Origin: Microbacterium schleiferi
GTDB lineage: Bacteria > Actinomycetota > Actinomycetes > Actinomycetales > Microbacteriaceae
Assembly: GCF_020781975.1 (NCBI RefSeq)
Contig: NZ_JAJGNI010000001.1
Location: 62,001 to 126,000, forward strand
Direction of reading: 5' to 3'
Length of the DNA stretch: 64,000 nt
Numbering within the stretch: position 1 is the stretch's first letter; every line of letters begins with the position of its first letter. The position numbers were made by a program, and so were the translations under genes. Below the pieces are notes generated by a model that saw only the letters and a list, made by a program, of their open reading frames with translations, did no database searches and had not been told where the DNA came from. This document shows, one piece after another, positions 17,779 through 26,752 of this stretch.

Positions 17779-19097
17779 TGGCAACGGTCATCCGTATGCC
17801 CGAGATAGCCACCGGCACGGGGGTCGCCGCTGTGCAGTCCTGGCTGGTTGCCGTCGGCGACGAGGTCGCCCAGGGGCAGCCGATCGCCGAGATCGAGACC
17901 GAGAAGGCGGTAGTCGAATACGAGGCCGAGGAAGCCGGCGTGGTCGCAGCCCTCCTCATCGCCGAGGGGGAGAGCACCGCTGTCGGCTCCTCGATTGCGG
18001 TGCTCGGGGCTCCGGGCGAATCGGTCGACGAGGCGATCGCGGCAGCAGGAGCGTCGGATGCTGCTTCGCACCCGGTCGAGGAAGCGCAAGACGATGCGAC
18101 GGCTGACGCGGCTAGCGCGGCGCCTCGGCCAGCGGAAGCCGCCGACGCCCCGCAGGCAGCCGCGCGCGGCGGCGTGGACGCATCCGTCAACCCGGGGCTC
18201 GGCGATGGGTCTGATGATGCAGCGTCGCGGGGAGGGCGGATCTTTGCAACGCCCCTCGTTCGGCGCCTCGCGCGTGAGCGAGACATCGACCTCGCCACGA
18301 TCACGGGGACGGGCCCGAACGGGCGCATCGTGCGGCGCGACCTCGACGGTGCGATCACTGCTGCTCCGGAGCCCGCTCAGCCGGCAGCGGTGCCGGCCGA
18401 GAGATACACGGACGCGCAGTTCACCGACACCCCCCACACGGGCATGCGCCGCGCCATCGCTCGCCGCCTGACCGAGAGCAAGACGACGGTGCCGCACTTT
18501 TACCTCGTTGCGCACTGCCGCGTGGATGCGCTCTTCGAGTTGCGCCGCCAGATCAACGCGGCCCATGCCGCCAAGGTCTCGGTCAACGACCTGGTGGTGA
18601 AAGCGGTGGCCACCGCCCTACGCGAGGTCCCCGAAGCCAACGCCATCTGGATGCCAGACGCGACGCGGCAGTTCTCCTCGGTGGACATCGCGGTAGCCGT
18701 TTCTGTCGACGGGGGGCTTCTCACACCCGTCGTGCGCGGAGTCGACCGGATGCCGCTCAGCGAACTGAGCGCCGCGATCCGCGACCTCGCCGATCGGGCG
18801 CGCGCGGGCCGGATCAAGCAGCACGAGCTCGAGGGCGGCTCGTTCTCGGTGTCGAACCTCGGGATGTACGGCACGAGCGAGTTCTCGGCGATCCTGAATC
18901 CGCCCCACGCGGGCATCCTCGCTGTCGGAGCGGCCGAGAAGCGGCCGGTCGTCGGTGCGGATGATGCTCTCGAGGTCGCCACGATGATGACCGTGACGCT
19001 CTCTGCCGACCACCGAGTGCTCGACGGTGCACTGGCAGCGCAGTGGCTTGCCGCGTTCCAGCGACGGATCGAGAATCCCGTCTCCATCCTCATCTGA
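17775..19097 (+). CDS. dihydrolipoamide acyltransferase (E2) of the 2-oxoacid dehydrogenase complex
   Basis: A 440-residue E2 core protein. The N-terminal lipoyl domain (1-78) has its lipoylated Lys44 in EIETEKAVVEYEA. An Ala-rich flexible linker follows, then the peripheral-subunit-binding domain (about 155-190; IFATPLVRRLARERDIDL), a second linker, and the catalytic domain (about 215-440) with TVPHFYLVAHCRVDAL and the active-site DHRVLDG near the C-terminus. It transfers the acyl group from lipoyl to CoA. It is translationally coupled to E1. The acyl specificity cannot be inferred safely. Confidence 0.93.
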   Translation: MMATVIRMPEIATGTGVAAVQSWLVAVGDEVAQGQPIAEIETEKAVVEYEAEEAGVVAALLIAEGESTAVGSSIAVLGAPGESVDEAIAAAGASDAASHPVEEAQDDATADAASAAPRPAEAADAPQAAARGGVDASVNPGLGDGSDDAASRGGRIFATPLVRRLARERDIDLATITGTGPNGRIVRRDLDGAITAAPEPAQPAAVPAERYTDAQFTDTPHTGMRRAIARRLTESKTTVPHFYLVAHCRVDALFELRRQINAAHAAKVSVNDLVVKAVATALREVPEANAIWMPDATRQFSSVDIAVAVSVDGGLLTPVVRGVDRMPLSELSAAIRDLADRARAGRIKQHELEGGSFSVSNLGMYGTSEFSAILNPPHAGILAVGAAEKRPVVGADDALEVATMMTVTLSADHRVLDGALAAQWLAAFQRRIENPVSILI

Positions 19098-19205
19098 GGG
19101 CAGCGCCGCGCGAGACTTGTCACAGCGGCAGGATGGAATACGGCGCACATCATCCGCCGTTGGCTCCATCGACTGCCCCCGCAGCCCATCGACGGAAGGA
19201 TCACC

Positions 19206-19844
19206 ATGGCCCGCATCGCAGTTCTCGGAGGAACCGGCTACGCCGGCTCCCACATCGTCAAGGAAGCGGTCGACCGCGGCCACACTGTCGTATCGGTCGC
19301 GCGCGTCGCGCCGGCAGAGCGGATCCACGGCGCCACCTACATCGAGGGCACCCTGCTCGATGTCCCAGGTCTGGTCGCCGAGCTTGCGGGCGTCGATGTC
19401 GTGGTCAGCGCGGTCCCCGGTCGCGGAGACATGCTCGGAAAGGTCCGCCCGGCGATCCAGCAGTTGCTGTCAGTGCTCCCCGGTGACGTGCGCATCGGAA
19501 TCATCGGCGGTGCTGGCGGGAGCCTCGTGGCCCCTGGCGGGCCGCGTGTGATCGACAGCGGCTTTCCCGACGAGTTCAAACCCGAAGCGCAGGAAGCCAT
19601 CGACATCCTCGAAGACCTGCAGGCCGACAGTTCGGGTCGCGACTGGTTCTTCGTGCACCCGGCCGGCGGCTTCGGGGCGTGGAACCCGGGGGAGCGCACC
19701 GGGAAGTACCGCACCGGCGGCGACGTCATCGTGACGGATGCCGACGGCGAATCCTTCATCTCGGGAGCAGACCTTGCCGTGGCGGTACTCGACGAGATCG
19801 AGAACCCGCAGCACGTGCGCGGCCGCTTCACCGTGGGCTACTGA
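19206..19844 (+). CDS. NAD(P)H-binding SDR-like protein (atypical, NmrA/YwnB type)
   Basis: A 212-residue single Rossmann-fold protein: GGTGYAGSHIVKEAVDRGHT is the dinucleotide loop, followed by the expected VVSVARVAP and a later IGIIGGAGGSLVAPGG segment replacing the usual Ser/Tyr active-site layout. Relatives bind NAD(P)H and act as reductases, flavin reductases or redox sensors. It lies 108 bp after the E2 gene on the same strand and may be expressed separately. It converges with DUF4032, 10 bp apart. Confidence 0.85.
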   Translation: MARIAVLGGTGYAGSHIVKEAVDRGHTVVSVARVAPAERIHGATYIEGTLLDVPGLVAELAGVDVVVSAVPGRGDMLGKVRPAIQQLLSVLPGDVRIGIIGGAGGSLVAPGGPRVIDSGFPDEFKPEAQEAIDILEDLQADSSGRDWFFVHPAGGFGAWNPGERTGKYRTGGDVIVTDADGESFISGADLAVAVLDEIENPQHVRGRFTVGY

Positions 19845-19854
19845 CCGCGCGCCC

Positions 19855-21168
19855 TTAGACCAGGTCCCGCCAGTCGGTGGGACCGGTCGACGGGCTGCGG
19901 GTCACCGGGACCGCATCCGTCACGATCGGAATCGCCAGCGTGTCGGTCGGCGGCCCCATCACTGTTGCTTCGTCGCGGCGGAATCTGAGCACGTCGTCGA
20001 TGTAGCTCGTGACAGCCTCGGCGACGGGCACTGACTGCCCGCGCGCCTGCGACATGTACCACCGGTGCTCCAGGAACTGGTGGTACACCTCCGCCGGTTC
20101 GAGCTTGGAGCGCAGGTCGAAGGGGATGGCGCGGATGACGGGTTCGAAGACCCGGGTGAGCCATTCGTGCGCCACCATCTCTTCGTCATCGCCCGCGCGT
20201 GAACCGCGTGCGTGAAACTCATCGAGGTCGTTCAGCAGCCGCCGCGCCTGGTTCTCTTCGACGTCGAGCCCGGTGAGACGGATGAGGCGGCGCTGGTGGT
20301 GACCGGCATCCACGACCTTGGGCTGGATGGACACGCGGGTTCCGTCGGCCGTTGTCTGCATCGACATCTCACCGATGTCGAAGCCGAGTTCGTTGAGGCG
20401 TTCGACGCGCTCGGTGATGCGCCAGGCCTCTCGTGCCTCGAACGTCTCGATCTCGGTGAGCTCCCGCCACAGGGACCGGTATGCGCTCATGATCCCGTCG
20501 GCGATCTCGACGGCGTCGACACCACCCTCAAGGCGTCCGCCGGCCTCGAGGTCCATGATCTCGCCGGCGATGTTGGTGCGCGCGACGTCGAGGTCGTGCT
20601 CGCGCTGCCCGGGCGTGAGTCCGTTCTCGTGCAGCTCGCCGGTCTCGGCGTCCACGAGATAGGCGGCGAAGGCTCCCGCGTCGCGGCGGAAGAGCGTGTT
20701 CGACAGCGACACATCGCCCCAGAAGAACCCGACATTGTGGAGGCGCACCAGCAGCACCGCGAGGGCGTCGACCAGTCGGGTTGCGGTAGTCGGCCGCAGC
20801 ACCTGGGTGAACAGGGCGCGGTACGGGAGGGAGAACTTCAGGTGAGAGGTGACCAGGGCGGCCGGTAGCGGTTCGCCGTCCTCGTCACGGCGTCCGGCGA
20901 TGACGGCGACCCGGTCGACACACGGCGCATCCAACCGGTCGAGGTTGCCGAGCATGTCATACTCGCGTCGCGCCATCTCCTCGGTGGTCTCTTTGATCGC
21001 CACCACGCGACCTGACAGGCTCGCGAAACGCACGGTGTGACGGGAGATGCCCTTCGGGAGCGACACGATCGTCTCGGACGGCCACTCCACGAGAGGCACC
21101 GACCACGGCAGGGTCAGCAGTCCGGGATCGACGGTGCTCGCGGTGATCGAGAGCTGCGTGGACGACAT
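19855..21168 (-). CDS. DUF4032 domain protein with a kinase-like fold
   Basis: A 437-residue actinobacterial protein. The N-terminal two thirds look like a protein-kinase/InaA-like fold: the VAIKETTEEMARREYDML region suggests the ATP-binding Lys and a helix C Glu, HNVGFFWGDVSLSNTLFR resembles a catalytic H-x-D-x-x-x-x-N loop (WGDVSLSN), and AYLVDAETGE resembles a metal-binding loop. The C-terminal third is DUF4032. Its function is not known; a kinase activity is inference from these motifs. It is a stand-alone gene whose start lies 79 bp downstream of the ABC ATPase gene stop on the same strand. Confidence 0.85.
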   Translation of the reverse strand: MSSTQLSITASTVDPGLLTLPWSVPLVEWPSETIVSLPKGISRHTVRFASLSGRVVAIKETTEEMARREYDMLGNLDRLDAPCVDRVAVIAGRRDEDGEPLPAALVTSHLKFSLPYRALFTQVLRPTTATRLVDALAVLLVRLHNVGFFWGDVSLSNTLFRRDAGAFAAYLVDAETGELHENGLTPGQREHDLDVARTNIAGEIMDLEAGGRLEGGVDAVEIADGIMSAYRSLWRELTEIETFEAREAWRITERVERLNELGFDIGEMSMQTTADGTRVSIQPKVVDAGHHQRRLIRLTGLDVEENQARRLLNDLDEFHARGSRAGDDEEMVAHEWLTRVFEPVIRAIPFDLRSKLEPAEVYHQFLEHRWYMSQARGQSVPVAEAVTSYIDDVLRFRRDEATVMGPPTDTLAIPIVTDAVPVTRSPSTGPTDWRDLV

Positions 21169-21247
21169 CCGATTCTCCGCATCCAGGGCTTACGTGCGTG
21201 ACGGCGCGGACGTCTGAGACATCCGCGCCGTCACGAGGTCATGGTGA

Positions 21248-22351
21248 TCAGGCCGAAGCGACAGCCTTCTCCGAGAGGCGCTCGCCCGACTCGAGGTCGA
21301 ACAGGTGAACGTGGTCGAGAACCGGAGCCAGCACGACGGTCTCACCGGCGTTCGGGTGGTTGCGACCGTCGACACGAGCGACGACATCGGTGCGCTTGCC
21401 GTTGATGTCGGCGTGACCGTAGAGGTAGCCGTCGGCGCCGAGCTCCTCGACGAGGTCCACGACCACCGAGAGGCCCTTGCCGTCGGCGGGGCTGACCTCG
21501 ATGTCTTCGGGGCGGACACCGATCGTGAGCTCCTTGGCGCTCGTCTTGGCGAGGACATCGCGCTCGACCGGCACCAGGTGCGTACCGAAGTTGACGCCGC
21601 CCTCGGTCACGTCGACGGTGAACAGGTTCATGGCAGGGGAGCCGATGAAGCCGGCGACGAAGATGTTCTTCGGTGCCTCGTACAGATCGCGCGGGGTGCC
21701 GACCTGCTGCAGGATGCCGTCCTTGAGGACCGCGATCCGGTCACCCATCGTGAGGGCCTCTGTCTGGTCGTGGGTCACGTACACGGTCGTGACGCCGAGG
21801 CGGCGCTGCAGCGACGCGATCTGGGTACGGGTCTGGACGCGCAGCTTCGCGTCGAGGTTCGACAGCGGCTCGTCCATGAGGAACACCTGGGGCTGACGCA
21901 CGATGGCGCGGCCCATCGCGACACGCTGACGCTGACCACCCGAGAGAGCCTTCGGCTTGCGGTCGAGGTACTGCTCGAGGTCGAGGAGCTTCGCCGCCTC
22001 GAGAACGCGGGAAGCGCGCTCATCCTTGTTGACGCCGGCGATCTTCAGGGCGAAGCCCATGTTCTCGGCGACGGTCATGTGGGGGTACAGCGCGTAGTTC
22101 TGGAACACCATCGCGATGTCGCGGTCCTTCGGCGGGACATCGGTGACGTCGCGCTCGCCGATGCGGATGTGACCCGAGTTGACCTCTTCAAGGCCCGCGA
22201 GCATGCGCAGCGAGGTGGACTTACCGCAACCCGAGGGACCGACCAGGACGAGGAACTCGCCGTCGCCCACTTCGAGGTTCAGCTTGTCAACTGCGGGACG
22301 GGTTCCACCGGGGTAGAGGCGGGTTGCGTTGTCAAAGGTGACTGACGCCAT
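21248..22351 (-). CDS. ugpC: ABC transporter ATP-binding protein, MsmK/UgpC (MalK-like) type
   Basis: A 367-residue ATPase that energises carbohydrate importers. Walker A is GPSGCGKSTS, the Q loop is MVFQNYALYPHM, the signature is LSGGQRQRVA and Walker B is VFLMDEPLSNLD, followed by the H-loop TVYVTHD. The C-terminal regulatory OB domain (about 240-367; GVRPEDIEVS) is of MalK type. No permease or binding-protein genes are adjacent, which is typical for the shared MsmK/MsiK ATPases of actinobacteria that serve several sugar importers. The symbol reflects common annotation usage, not proven glycerol-3-phosphate transport. Confidence 0.93.
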   Translation of the reverse strand: MASVTFDNATRLYPGGTRPAVDKLNLEVGDGEFLVLVGPSGCGKSTSLRMLAGLEEVNSGHIRIGERDVTDVPPKDRDIAMVFQNYALYPHMTVAENMGFALKIAGVNKDERASRVLEAAKLLDLEQYLDRKPKALSGGQRQRVAMGRAIVRQPQVFLMDEPLSNLDAKLRVQTRTQIASLQRRLGVTTVYVTHDQTEALTMGDRIAVLKDGILQQVGTPRDLYEAPKNIFVAGFIGSPAMNLFTVDVTEGGVNFGTHLVPVERDVLAKTSAKELTIGVRPEDIEVSPADGKGLSVVVDLVEELGADGYLYGHADINGKRTDVVARVDGRNHPNAGETVVLAPVLDHVHLFDLESGERLSEKAVASA

Positions 22352-22492
22352 TTCTTCTTCTCCTTCACCGGCAGGTACGTGCCGGACGATCCGTTGTGAG
22401 GATGAGCGGGGGCTTGGCCCGCACGCCCGTCATCGGGCGCATCTTTCAGTATGCCACCCCCACCTGGGAGCGAACACCGAGGATCGCTGTGC

Positions 22493-23341
22493 TCAGTGGC
22501 CCTCGCGCCAAGAGTGCTGGGGCGCGTAGCCCAGCATCCGTGTCGCCTTTTCAATCGACAGCAGCGTCTCGTTCGGTCCGACCTCGCGGGTGACCGGCAC
22601 ATCGGGGAAGACCTCCGCGAGCAGCTCGGCGTTCGGCCGCGACATCACGGTGTCGGCTGCAGCGATGATGTACTGCTCGAACCCGGCCGGCGCGACCTCG
22701 AGTGCGCGCTCGATGGCCTGCGATCCGTCGCGGGCATCGATGTAGCCCCACAGGTTCCACTTGCGGGCCCGCGCATCCTCATCGAAACGGGGGAAGGCCG
22801 CGTAGTCCTCCGGAACCATGACGTTAGAGAACCGCAGCGCTGTGATCGACAGATCGGGATGCCAACGCACGAGCTCGCGCGCCATCCGCTCTTCGAGGGT
22901 CTTCACGAGCGAGTACACGCTCTCGGGGCGAGGCTCATACTCCTCGTCCACCGGAACGTACGGCGGCGGCACGTCGAAGGGAAGCCCCAGCACTGTCTCG
23001 CTGGAGGCGTAGACCAGGCGACGGATGCCGAGCCTGACGCTCGCCCAAAAGACGTTGAAGGTCGCTGCCATGTTGTTGTGGAAGACCGCGACCTCGGAGC
23101 GGATGCCGGGTGCCGGGATGGCCGCGAGGTGAACGACGGCATCGAGCCCGCGGTCGTCGCGATCGCCAAGGCCCGCGAGGGCATCGATCACCTGGCCGTA
23201 ATCGGTGAGGTCCACCTGCAGGAAGCCCGGCTGGGGGCGGCCGGCGATGTCGAACCCGATCACCTCGTGTCCCGCTGCGCTCAGCTCCCGAACAACGACG
23301 CTTCCGAGCTTTCCGGTCGAGCCGGTCACCACAATTCTCAT
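22493..23341 (-). CDS. NAD-dependent epimerase/dehydratase (extended SDR)
   Basis: A 282-residue enzyme with an N-terminal NAD loop (RIVVTGSTGKLGSVVVREL), a conserved DAVVHLAA strand, an active-site YASSET segment with the later YSLVK motif (the Tyr-x-x-x-Lys pair), and substrate-binding parts in the C-terminal half. It is most similar in shape to nucleotide-sugar epimerases or uronate dehydrogenases; substrate not determined. It is a single gene, divergent from ppk2 with 106 bp between them. Confidence 0.88.
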   Translation of the reverse strand: MRIVVTGSTGKLGSVVVRELSAAGHEVIGFDIAGRPQPGFLQVDLTDYGQVIDALAGLGDRDDRGLDAVVHLAAIPAPGIRSEVAVFHNNMAATFNVFWASVRLGIRRLVYASSETVLGLPFDVPPPYVPVDEEYEPRPESVYSLVKTLEERMARELVRWHPDLSITALRFSNVMVPEDYAAFPRFDEDARARKWNLWGYIDARDGSQAIERALEVAPAGFEQYIIAAADTVMSRPNAELLAEVFPDVPVTREVGPNETLLSIEKATRMLGYAPQHSWREGH

Positions 23342-23447
23342 GACCCCAGCCTTACACGCCCGATCGTCGAGGCGGCGGGACGGCGGGGCTTGATCGTCAC
23401 CGGATGTTTACCGGGCGGTGAACGTCGGTCTCGTGTGAGGTACTCCG

Positions 23448-24413
23448 GTGAGTGAGAATGCGAAGACGGCGCACACGATGCAGACCGCGCCGTCGGAGGC
23501 TGCCATGTTCGAGAACGTCCCCGCCGGAGATATGCGGGCCTACATCGAGTACCTGCGCGAGCACGGCTACACCGTGCGCGACGGGCACACTCCCGACCCC
23601 GATCTGATCGATCCCGAGGGCAATCCGGTCTACACGTGGCAGGAGGGCTACCCCTACGCGGACCGGATGACGCGCGACGAGTACGAACTCGAGAAGTACC
23701 GCCTGCAGGTGGAGCTGCTGAAGTTCCAGTACTGGCTCGAAGACACCGGTGGCCGCGCCATCATCCTGTTCGAGGGCCGGGATGCCGCGGGCAAGGGCGG
23801 CACGATCAAACGGTTCACCGAGCACCTCAACCCGCGGTCTGCGCGCGTCGTCGCCCTGGCGAAACCGAGTGATCGCGAGCAGGGCCAGTGGTACTACCAG
23901 CGCTACATCCAGCACTTTCCGACCGCGGGCGAGATCGTCATGTTCGACCGGTCCTGGTACAACCGAGCCGGCGTCGAACGGGTCATGGGGTTCTGTTCGG
24001 ATGACGACTATGAGACGTTCATGGAGCAGACTCCCTCGTTCGAACGGATGCTGGTCGAGTCCGGCATCCATCTGACGAAGTTCTGGTTCTCGGTCTCGCG
24101 AACCGAGCAGCGCACGCGGTTCGCGCTGCGTCAACTCGATCCGGTGCGACGGTGGAAGCTCTCGCCGATGGACATCGCCTCGCTGGACAAGTGGACCGAG
24201 TACACGGTTGCCAAGGAGGAGATGTTCCGCCGCACCGACAAGAAGTACGCGCCGTGGACCATCATCCGATCCAACGACAAGAAGCGTGCTCGGGTGAACG
24301 CGATGAAGTTCTTCCTCGGGCAGTTCGATTACGACGACAAGGATTTCGAGGTTGTGGGAACGCCCGACCCCTTGTTGGTGATGCGCGGCAAACAGGAAGA
24401 GGCCGACGAATAG
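23448..24413 (+). CDS. ppk2: polyphosphate kinase 2 family protein
   Basis: A 321-residue PPK2 enzyme. Walker A is FEGRDAAGKGGTIKRF, the lid region is PRSARVVALAKPSDREQGQW and Walker B is VMFDRSWYNRAGVERVMGFC. Single-domain proteins of this kind phosphorylate nucleoside di- or monophosphates using polyphosphate; the class (ADP/GDP or AMP specificity) is not decided here. The GTG at 23448 is used because no other start gives a better N-terminus; the first 40 residues are a variable extension. Monocistronic, with a promoter region shared with the divergent epimerase. Confidence 0.93.
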   Translation: MSENAKTAHTMQTAPSEAAMFENVPAGDMRAYIEYLREHGYTVRDGHTPDPDLIDPEGNPVYTWQEGYPYADRMTRDEYELEKYRLQVELLKFQYWLEDTGGRAIILFEGRDAAGKGGTIKRFTEHLNPRSARVVALAKPSDREQGQWYYQRYIQHFPTAGEIVMFDRSWYNRAGVERVMGFCSDDDYETFMEQTPSFERMLVESGIHLTKFWFSVSRTEQRTRFALRQLDPVRRWKLSPMDIASLDKWTEYTVAKEEMFRRTDKKYAPWTIIRSNDKKRARVNAMKFFLGQFDYDDKDFEVVGTPDPLLVMRGKQEEADE

Positions 24414-24597
24414 CCTGACCGTGAGCGGCGCTGGTTTCCCGGCCACATCACACCTAAAGAGGCGCCATGTCTGGGCTTTTCCCAGGCTGTCTGGCTACCA
24501 TCGTGGGCGGTGGTCGTTACCTGAGCGACATCCCCCCGGCCAACGCCACGGCCCCCTGTCGGGTACAGCCCGACCCCTTGTTGTGTGAAGAGGTTTC

Positions 24598-25548
24598 ATG
24601 TCGAGCGATCAGACGCCCAGCGGTGAGCAGCCCACGGCGCCCGAGGCTCGCGACCGCCGCGAAGCGGTCCGCGAGAAGGCGCAGAAGGTTCACGCGAAGC
24701 AGACGCGAGCGCGCCGCATCCGTGCCGGAATCATCGGCGTCGGAATCGTCGCTGTGGTCGCCGTCGTCGCCGTCTCGGTCACCTGGGCGGTGACCTCGAC
24801 AACCTCGACGAGCGCGCTCAGCCCCGCTGCTGCCAAGGCCGACGGTTTCGCGGTGACCGACGTCGACGGTGCGGTCATCGCGCAAGAGGGCGTCGACGAC
24901 AGCACGTCCACTGAGGCCGGGGCGACAAGCGCTGCGACCCCCGAGCCGACCCCTGTTGTCACCGAGGCGCCCGAAATCGAGATCCGGGTCTATGTCGACT
25001 ACCTCTCAACCGGCTCAGCCGAGTTCCAGCTCGCCAACGCGGCGCAGCTGTCGACCTGGGTCGACGAGGGTGCGGTCAGCCTGACGTACTACCCGGTCGC
25101 GATGCTCACGGCGAAGTCCAACGGCACGAAGTACTCGCTGCGCGCCGCAGCAGCGTCAGCGTGCGTCGCCACCCACGCATCAGACGCGTTCTTCAAGTTC
25201 AACAACGCGTTGCTGGAGCAGCAGCCGGATGTCGACGCCGACGGGTACTCCGACACCGAACTGGCCGACATCGCGCAGGCATCCGGGGTGTCGAACCCCA
25301 AGGTCGTGCGGGCCTGCATCGAGGACGGCGACTTCCTCTCGTGGGCGAAGAAGGCAACCGAGCGCGCGGTCGAGGAGATCCCCGACACCGAGGGCGTCCA
25401 ACTCACCGGCACACCGCTCGTGCTCGTCAACGGCTCGGTCTATGTCGGGGCGCTCGATGACCCGAAGGAGTTTGCCCAGTTCGTGTTGACGATCGACTCC
25501 GACGCTTACTATCAGACGTCGTCGCCGACACCGACGCCCACTCCCTGA
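24598..25548 (+). CDS. membrane-anchored DsbA-like thioredoxin-fold protein lacking CxxC
   Basis: A 316-residue protein: charged cytoplasmic N-terminus (1-40), one membrane helix (about 42-64), a Thr/Ser/Pro linker, then an extracytoplasmic DsbA/thioredoxin-like domain from about 126 (IEIRVYVDYL) to 300, with the cis-Pro-like GTPLVLVNGSVYVG segment. In the family, the strand VDYL is followed by a CPxC active site; here residues 137-140 read STGS, so the thiol pair is gone. Two other Cys remain (SACVATH, VRACIEDG). It therefore probably cannot act as a classical disulfide oxidoreductase and may be a binding protein. It is followed directly by tRNA-Thr. Confidence 0.85.
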   Translation: MSSDQTPSGEQPTAPEARDRREAVREKAQKVHAKQTRARRIRAGIIGVGIVAVVAVVAVSVTWAVTSTTSTSALSPAAAKADGFAVTDVDGAVIAQEGVDDSTSTEAGATSAATPEPTPVVTEAPEIEIRVYVDYLSTGSAEFQLANAAQLSTWVDEGAVSLTYYPVAMLTAKSNGTKYSLRAAAASACVATHASDAFFKFNNALLEQQPDVDADGYSDTELADIAQASGVSNPKVVRACIEDGDFLSWAKKATERAVEEIPDTEGVQLTGTPLVLVNGSVYVGALDDPKEFAQFVLTIDSDAYYQTSSPTPTPTP

Positions 25549-25588
25549 GACGGGGAGCACCTCGGAGCCCCGATAGACTGGGCGCTCT

Positions 25589-25664
25589 GCCGACGTGGCG
25601 CAATTGGTAGCGCACCCGACTTGTAATCGGGCGGTTACGGGTTCAAGTCCCGTCGTCGGCTCCA
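25589..25664 (+). tRNA. tRNA-Thr (anticodon TGT)
   Basis: Full cloverleaf: acceptor stem GCCGACG pairs with CGTCGGC, D stem GCGC with GCGC, anticodon stem CCCGA with TCGGG around loop CTTGTAA (anticodon TGT, reading ACA), T arm ACGGG-TTCAAGT-CCCGT. Discriminator T at 25661 is followed by an encoded CCA (25662-25664). A TAGACT -10-like box lies at 25574-25579. Confidence 0.95.
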
Positions 25665-25684
25665 CGCACTTCTATGCTCAGCGG

Positions 25685-25756
25685 GTGTCGCAATCGGATG
25701 CCGACCGGACGTTGTCATCGGGCGGTTACGGGTTCACGTCCCGTCGTCGGCTCCAC
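25685..25756 (+). pseudogene. decayed second copy of tRNA-Thr (possible attachment-site scar)
   Basis: This segment aligns with the tRNA-Thr gene just upstream. The 3' half (25712-25756) matches 25621-25665 at 43 of 45 bases, including anticodon arm, T arm, acceptor strand and CCA. The 5' half is more diverged, with changes in the D arm and an extra G before the anticodon loop, and the 5' acceptor strand no longer pairs. It is not a functional tRNA. Tandem duplication followed by decay, or a leftover att repeat of an integrated element, would both give this picture. Confidence 0.75.
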
Positions 25757-25783
25757 ACGCGCCCCGTCCGGCAGAATGAACCG

Positions 25784-26740
25784 GTGACGTCCGGCAGAGC
25801 AGCGACGGCCCTCGGGCTTCTCGGTACTGCCCTCGTCGGTGCCCTCACCGCCCTTCAGGTGCGAGCTAACGGCCAACTCGGTCATCGCATCGACGACAGC
25901 ACTCTCGCCGCGGCGTTCTCGTTCGGTTCCGGCCTCGTGCTCATCACCGTCATCGCGGCGTTGACGCCCGCGGGCCGTCGAGGGATCCGCGCGTTACGGG
26001 ACGGCATCAGCGCTGGCGGCATCCGGTGGTGGATGCTGGCGGGCGGCCTCGCGGGAGCCTTCACGGTATCCAGCCAGAGCATCACGGCCGGCATCATCGG
26101 GGTGTCGCTGTTCACGGTCGGATTCGTCGCCGGCCAGATCGTCTTCGGCATCGTGATCGACCGGGTCGGTTACGGGCCGTCCGGCGTGGTCCCGGTCACG
26201 ATCCGGCGGGTTATCGGCGGCGCTGTCGCCCTGCTCGCCGTCGGGATCTCGGTGACCGGGGGGAACCTCACTGGGGTGCCCTGGTGGATGCTGCTCCTGC
26301 CGTTCCTCGCCGGGGGCGGCGTCGCCTGGCAGCAGGCCACGAACGGTCAGCTTCGCGGCGCGACCGGCTCAGCGATAGCTGCGACCGCCGTCAACTTTCT
26401 TGGCGGAACGATCGCGCTCGTGCTGATCGCCGCTGTCCACGTGGCGATCGTGGGGTTGCCGGAGCGGTGGCCGAGCGATCCGTGGCCCTATGCGGGCGGC
26501 GCGCTGGGGGTCGGGTACATCCTGCTGTCGGCAGCTCTCGTCCGCCGCACGGGCGTGCTGTTGCTCGTGCTTGGCTCGGTGGTCGGCCAGCTGGCGACTG
26601 CTCTTGTTCTTGACGCGTTTTGGCCGGCGCCCGCAAGCCCCGGCCTCGGGCACGAGGTGCTGGTGGCTCTCATCGCCGTAGCGTCGGTCGCCATCGTGGT
26701 TGTGCCGTGGCCTCACACGCGGCCCGGAGCGCGCGCGTGA
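25784..26740 (+). CDS. DMT-superfamily transporter of the YdcZ (DUF606) type
   Basis: A 318-residue membrane protein with about ten hydrophobic helices in two homologous halves (each a DUF606/YdcZ repeat: LLGTALVGALTALQVRANGQ in the first and LLPFLAGGGVAWQQATNGQL in the second, both with the Q-x-x-x-N-G-Q signature). It belongs to the drug/metabolite transporter superfamily; substrate unknown. The GTG at 25784 is chosen because it starts the first membrane repeat; the open frame upstream runs through the tRNA genes. It converges with msrB, 12 bp apart. Confidence 0.87.
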   Translation: MTSGRAATALGLLGTALVGALTALQVRANGQLGHRIDDSTLAAAFSFGSGLVLITVIAALTPAGRRGIRALRDGISAGGIRWWMLAGGLAGAFTVSSQSITAGIIGVSLFTVGFVAGQIVFGIVIDRVGYGPSGVVPVTIRRVIGGAVALLAVGISVTGGNLTGVPWWMLLLPFLAGGGVAWQQATNGQLRGATGSAIAATAVNFLGGTIALVLIAAVHVAIVGLPERWPSDPWPYAGGALGVGYILLSAALVRRTGVLLLVLGSVVGQLATALVLDAFWPAPASPGLGHEVLVALIAVASVAIVVVPWPHTRPGARA

Positions 26741-26752
26741 GGTGACGGACGG

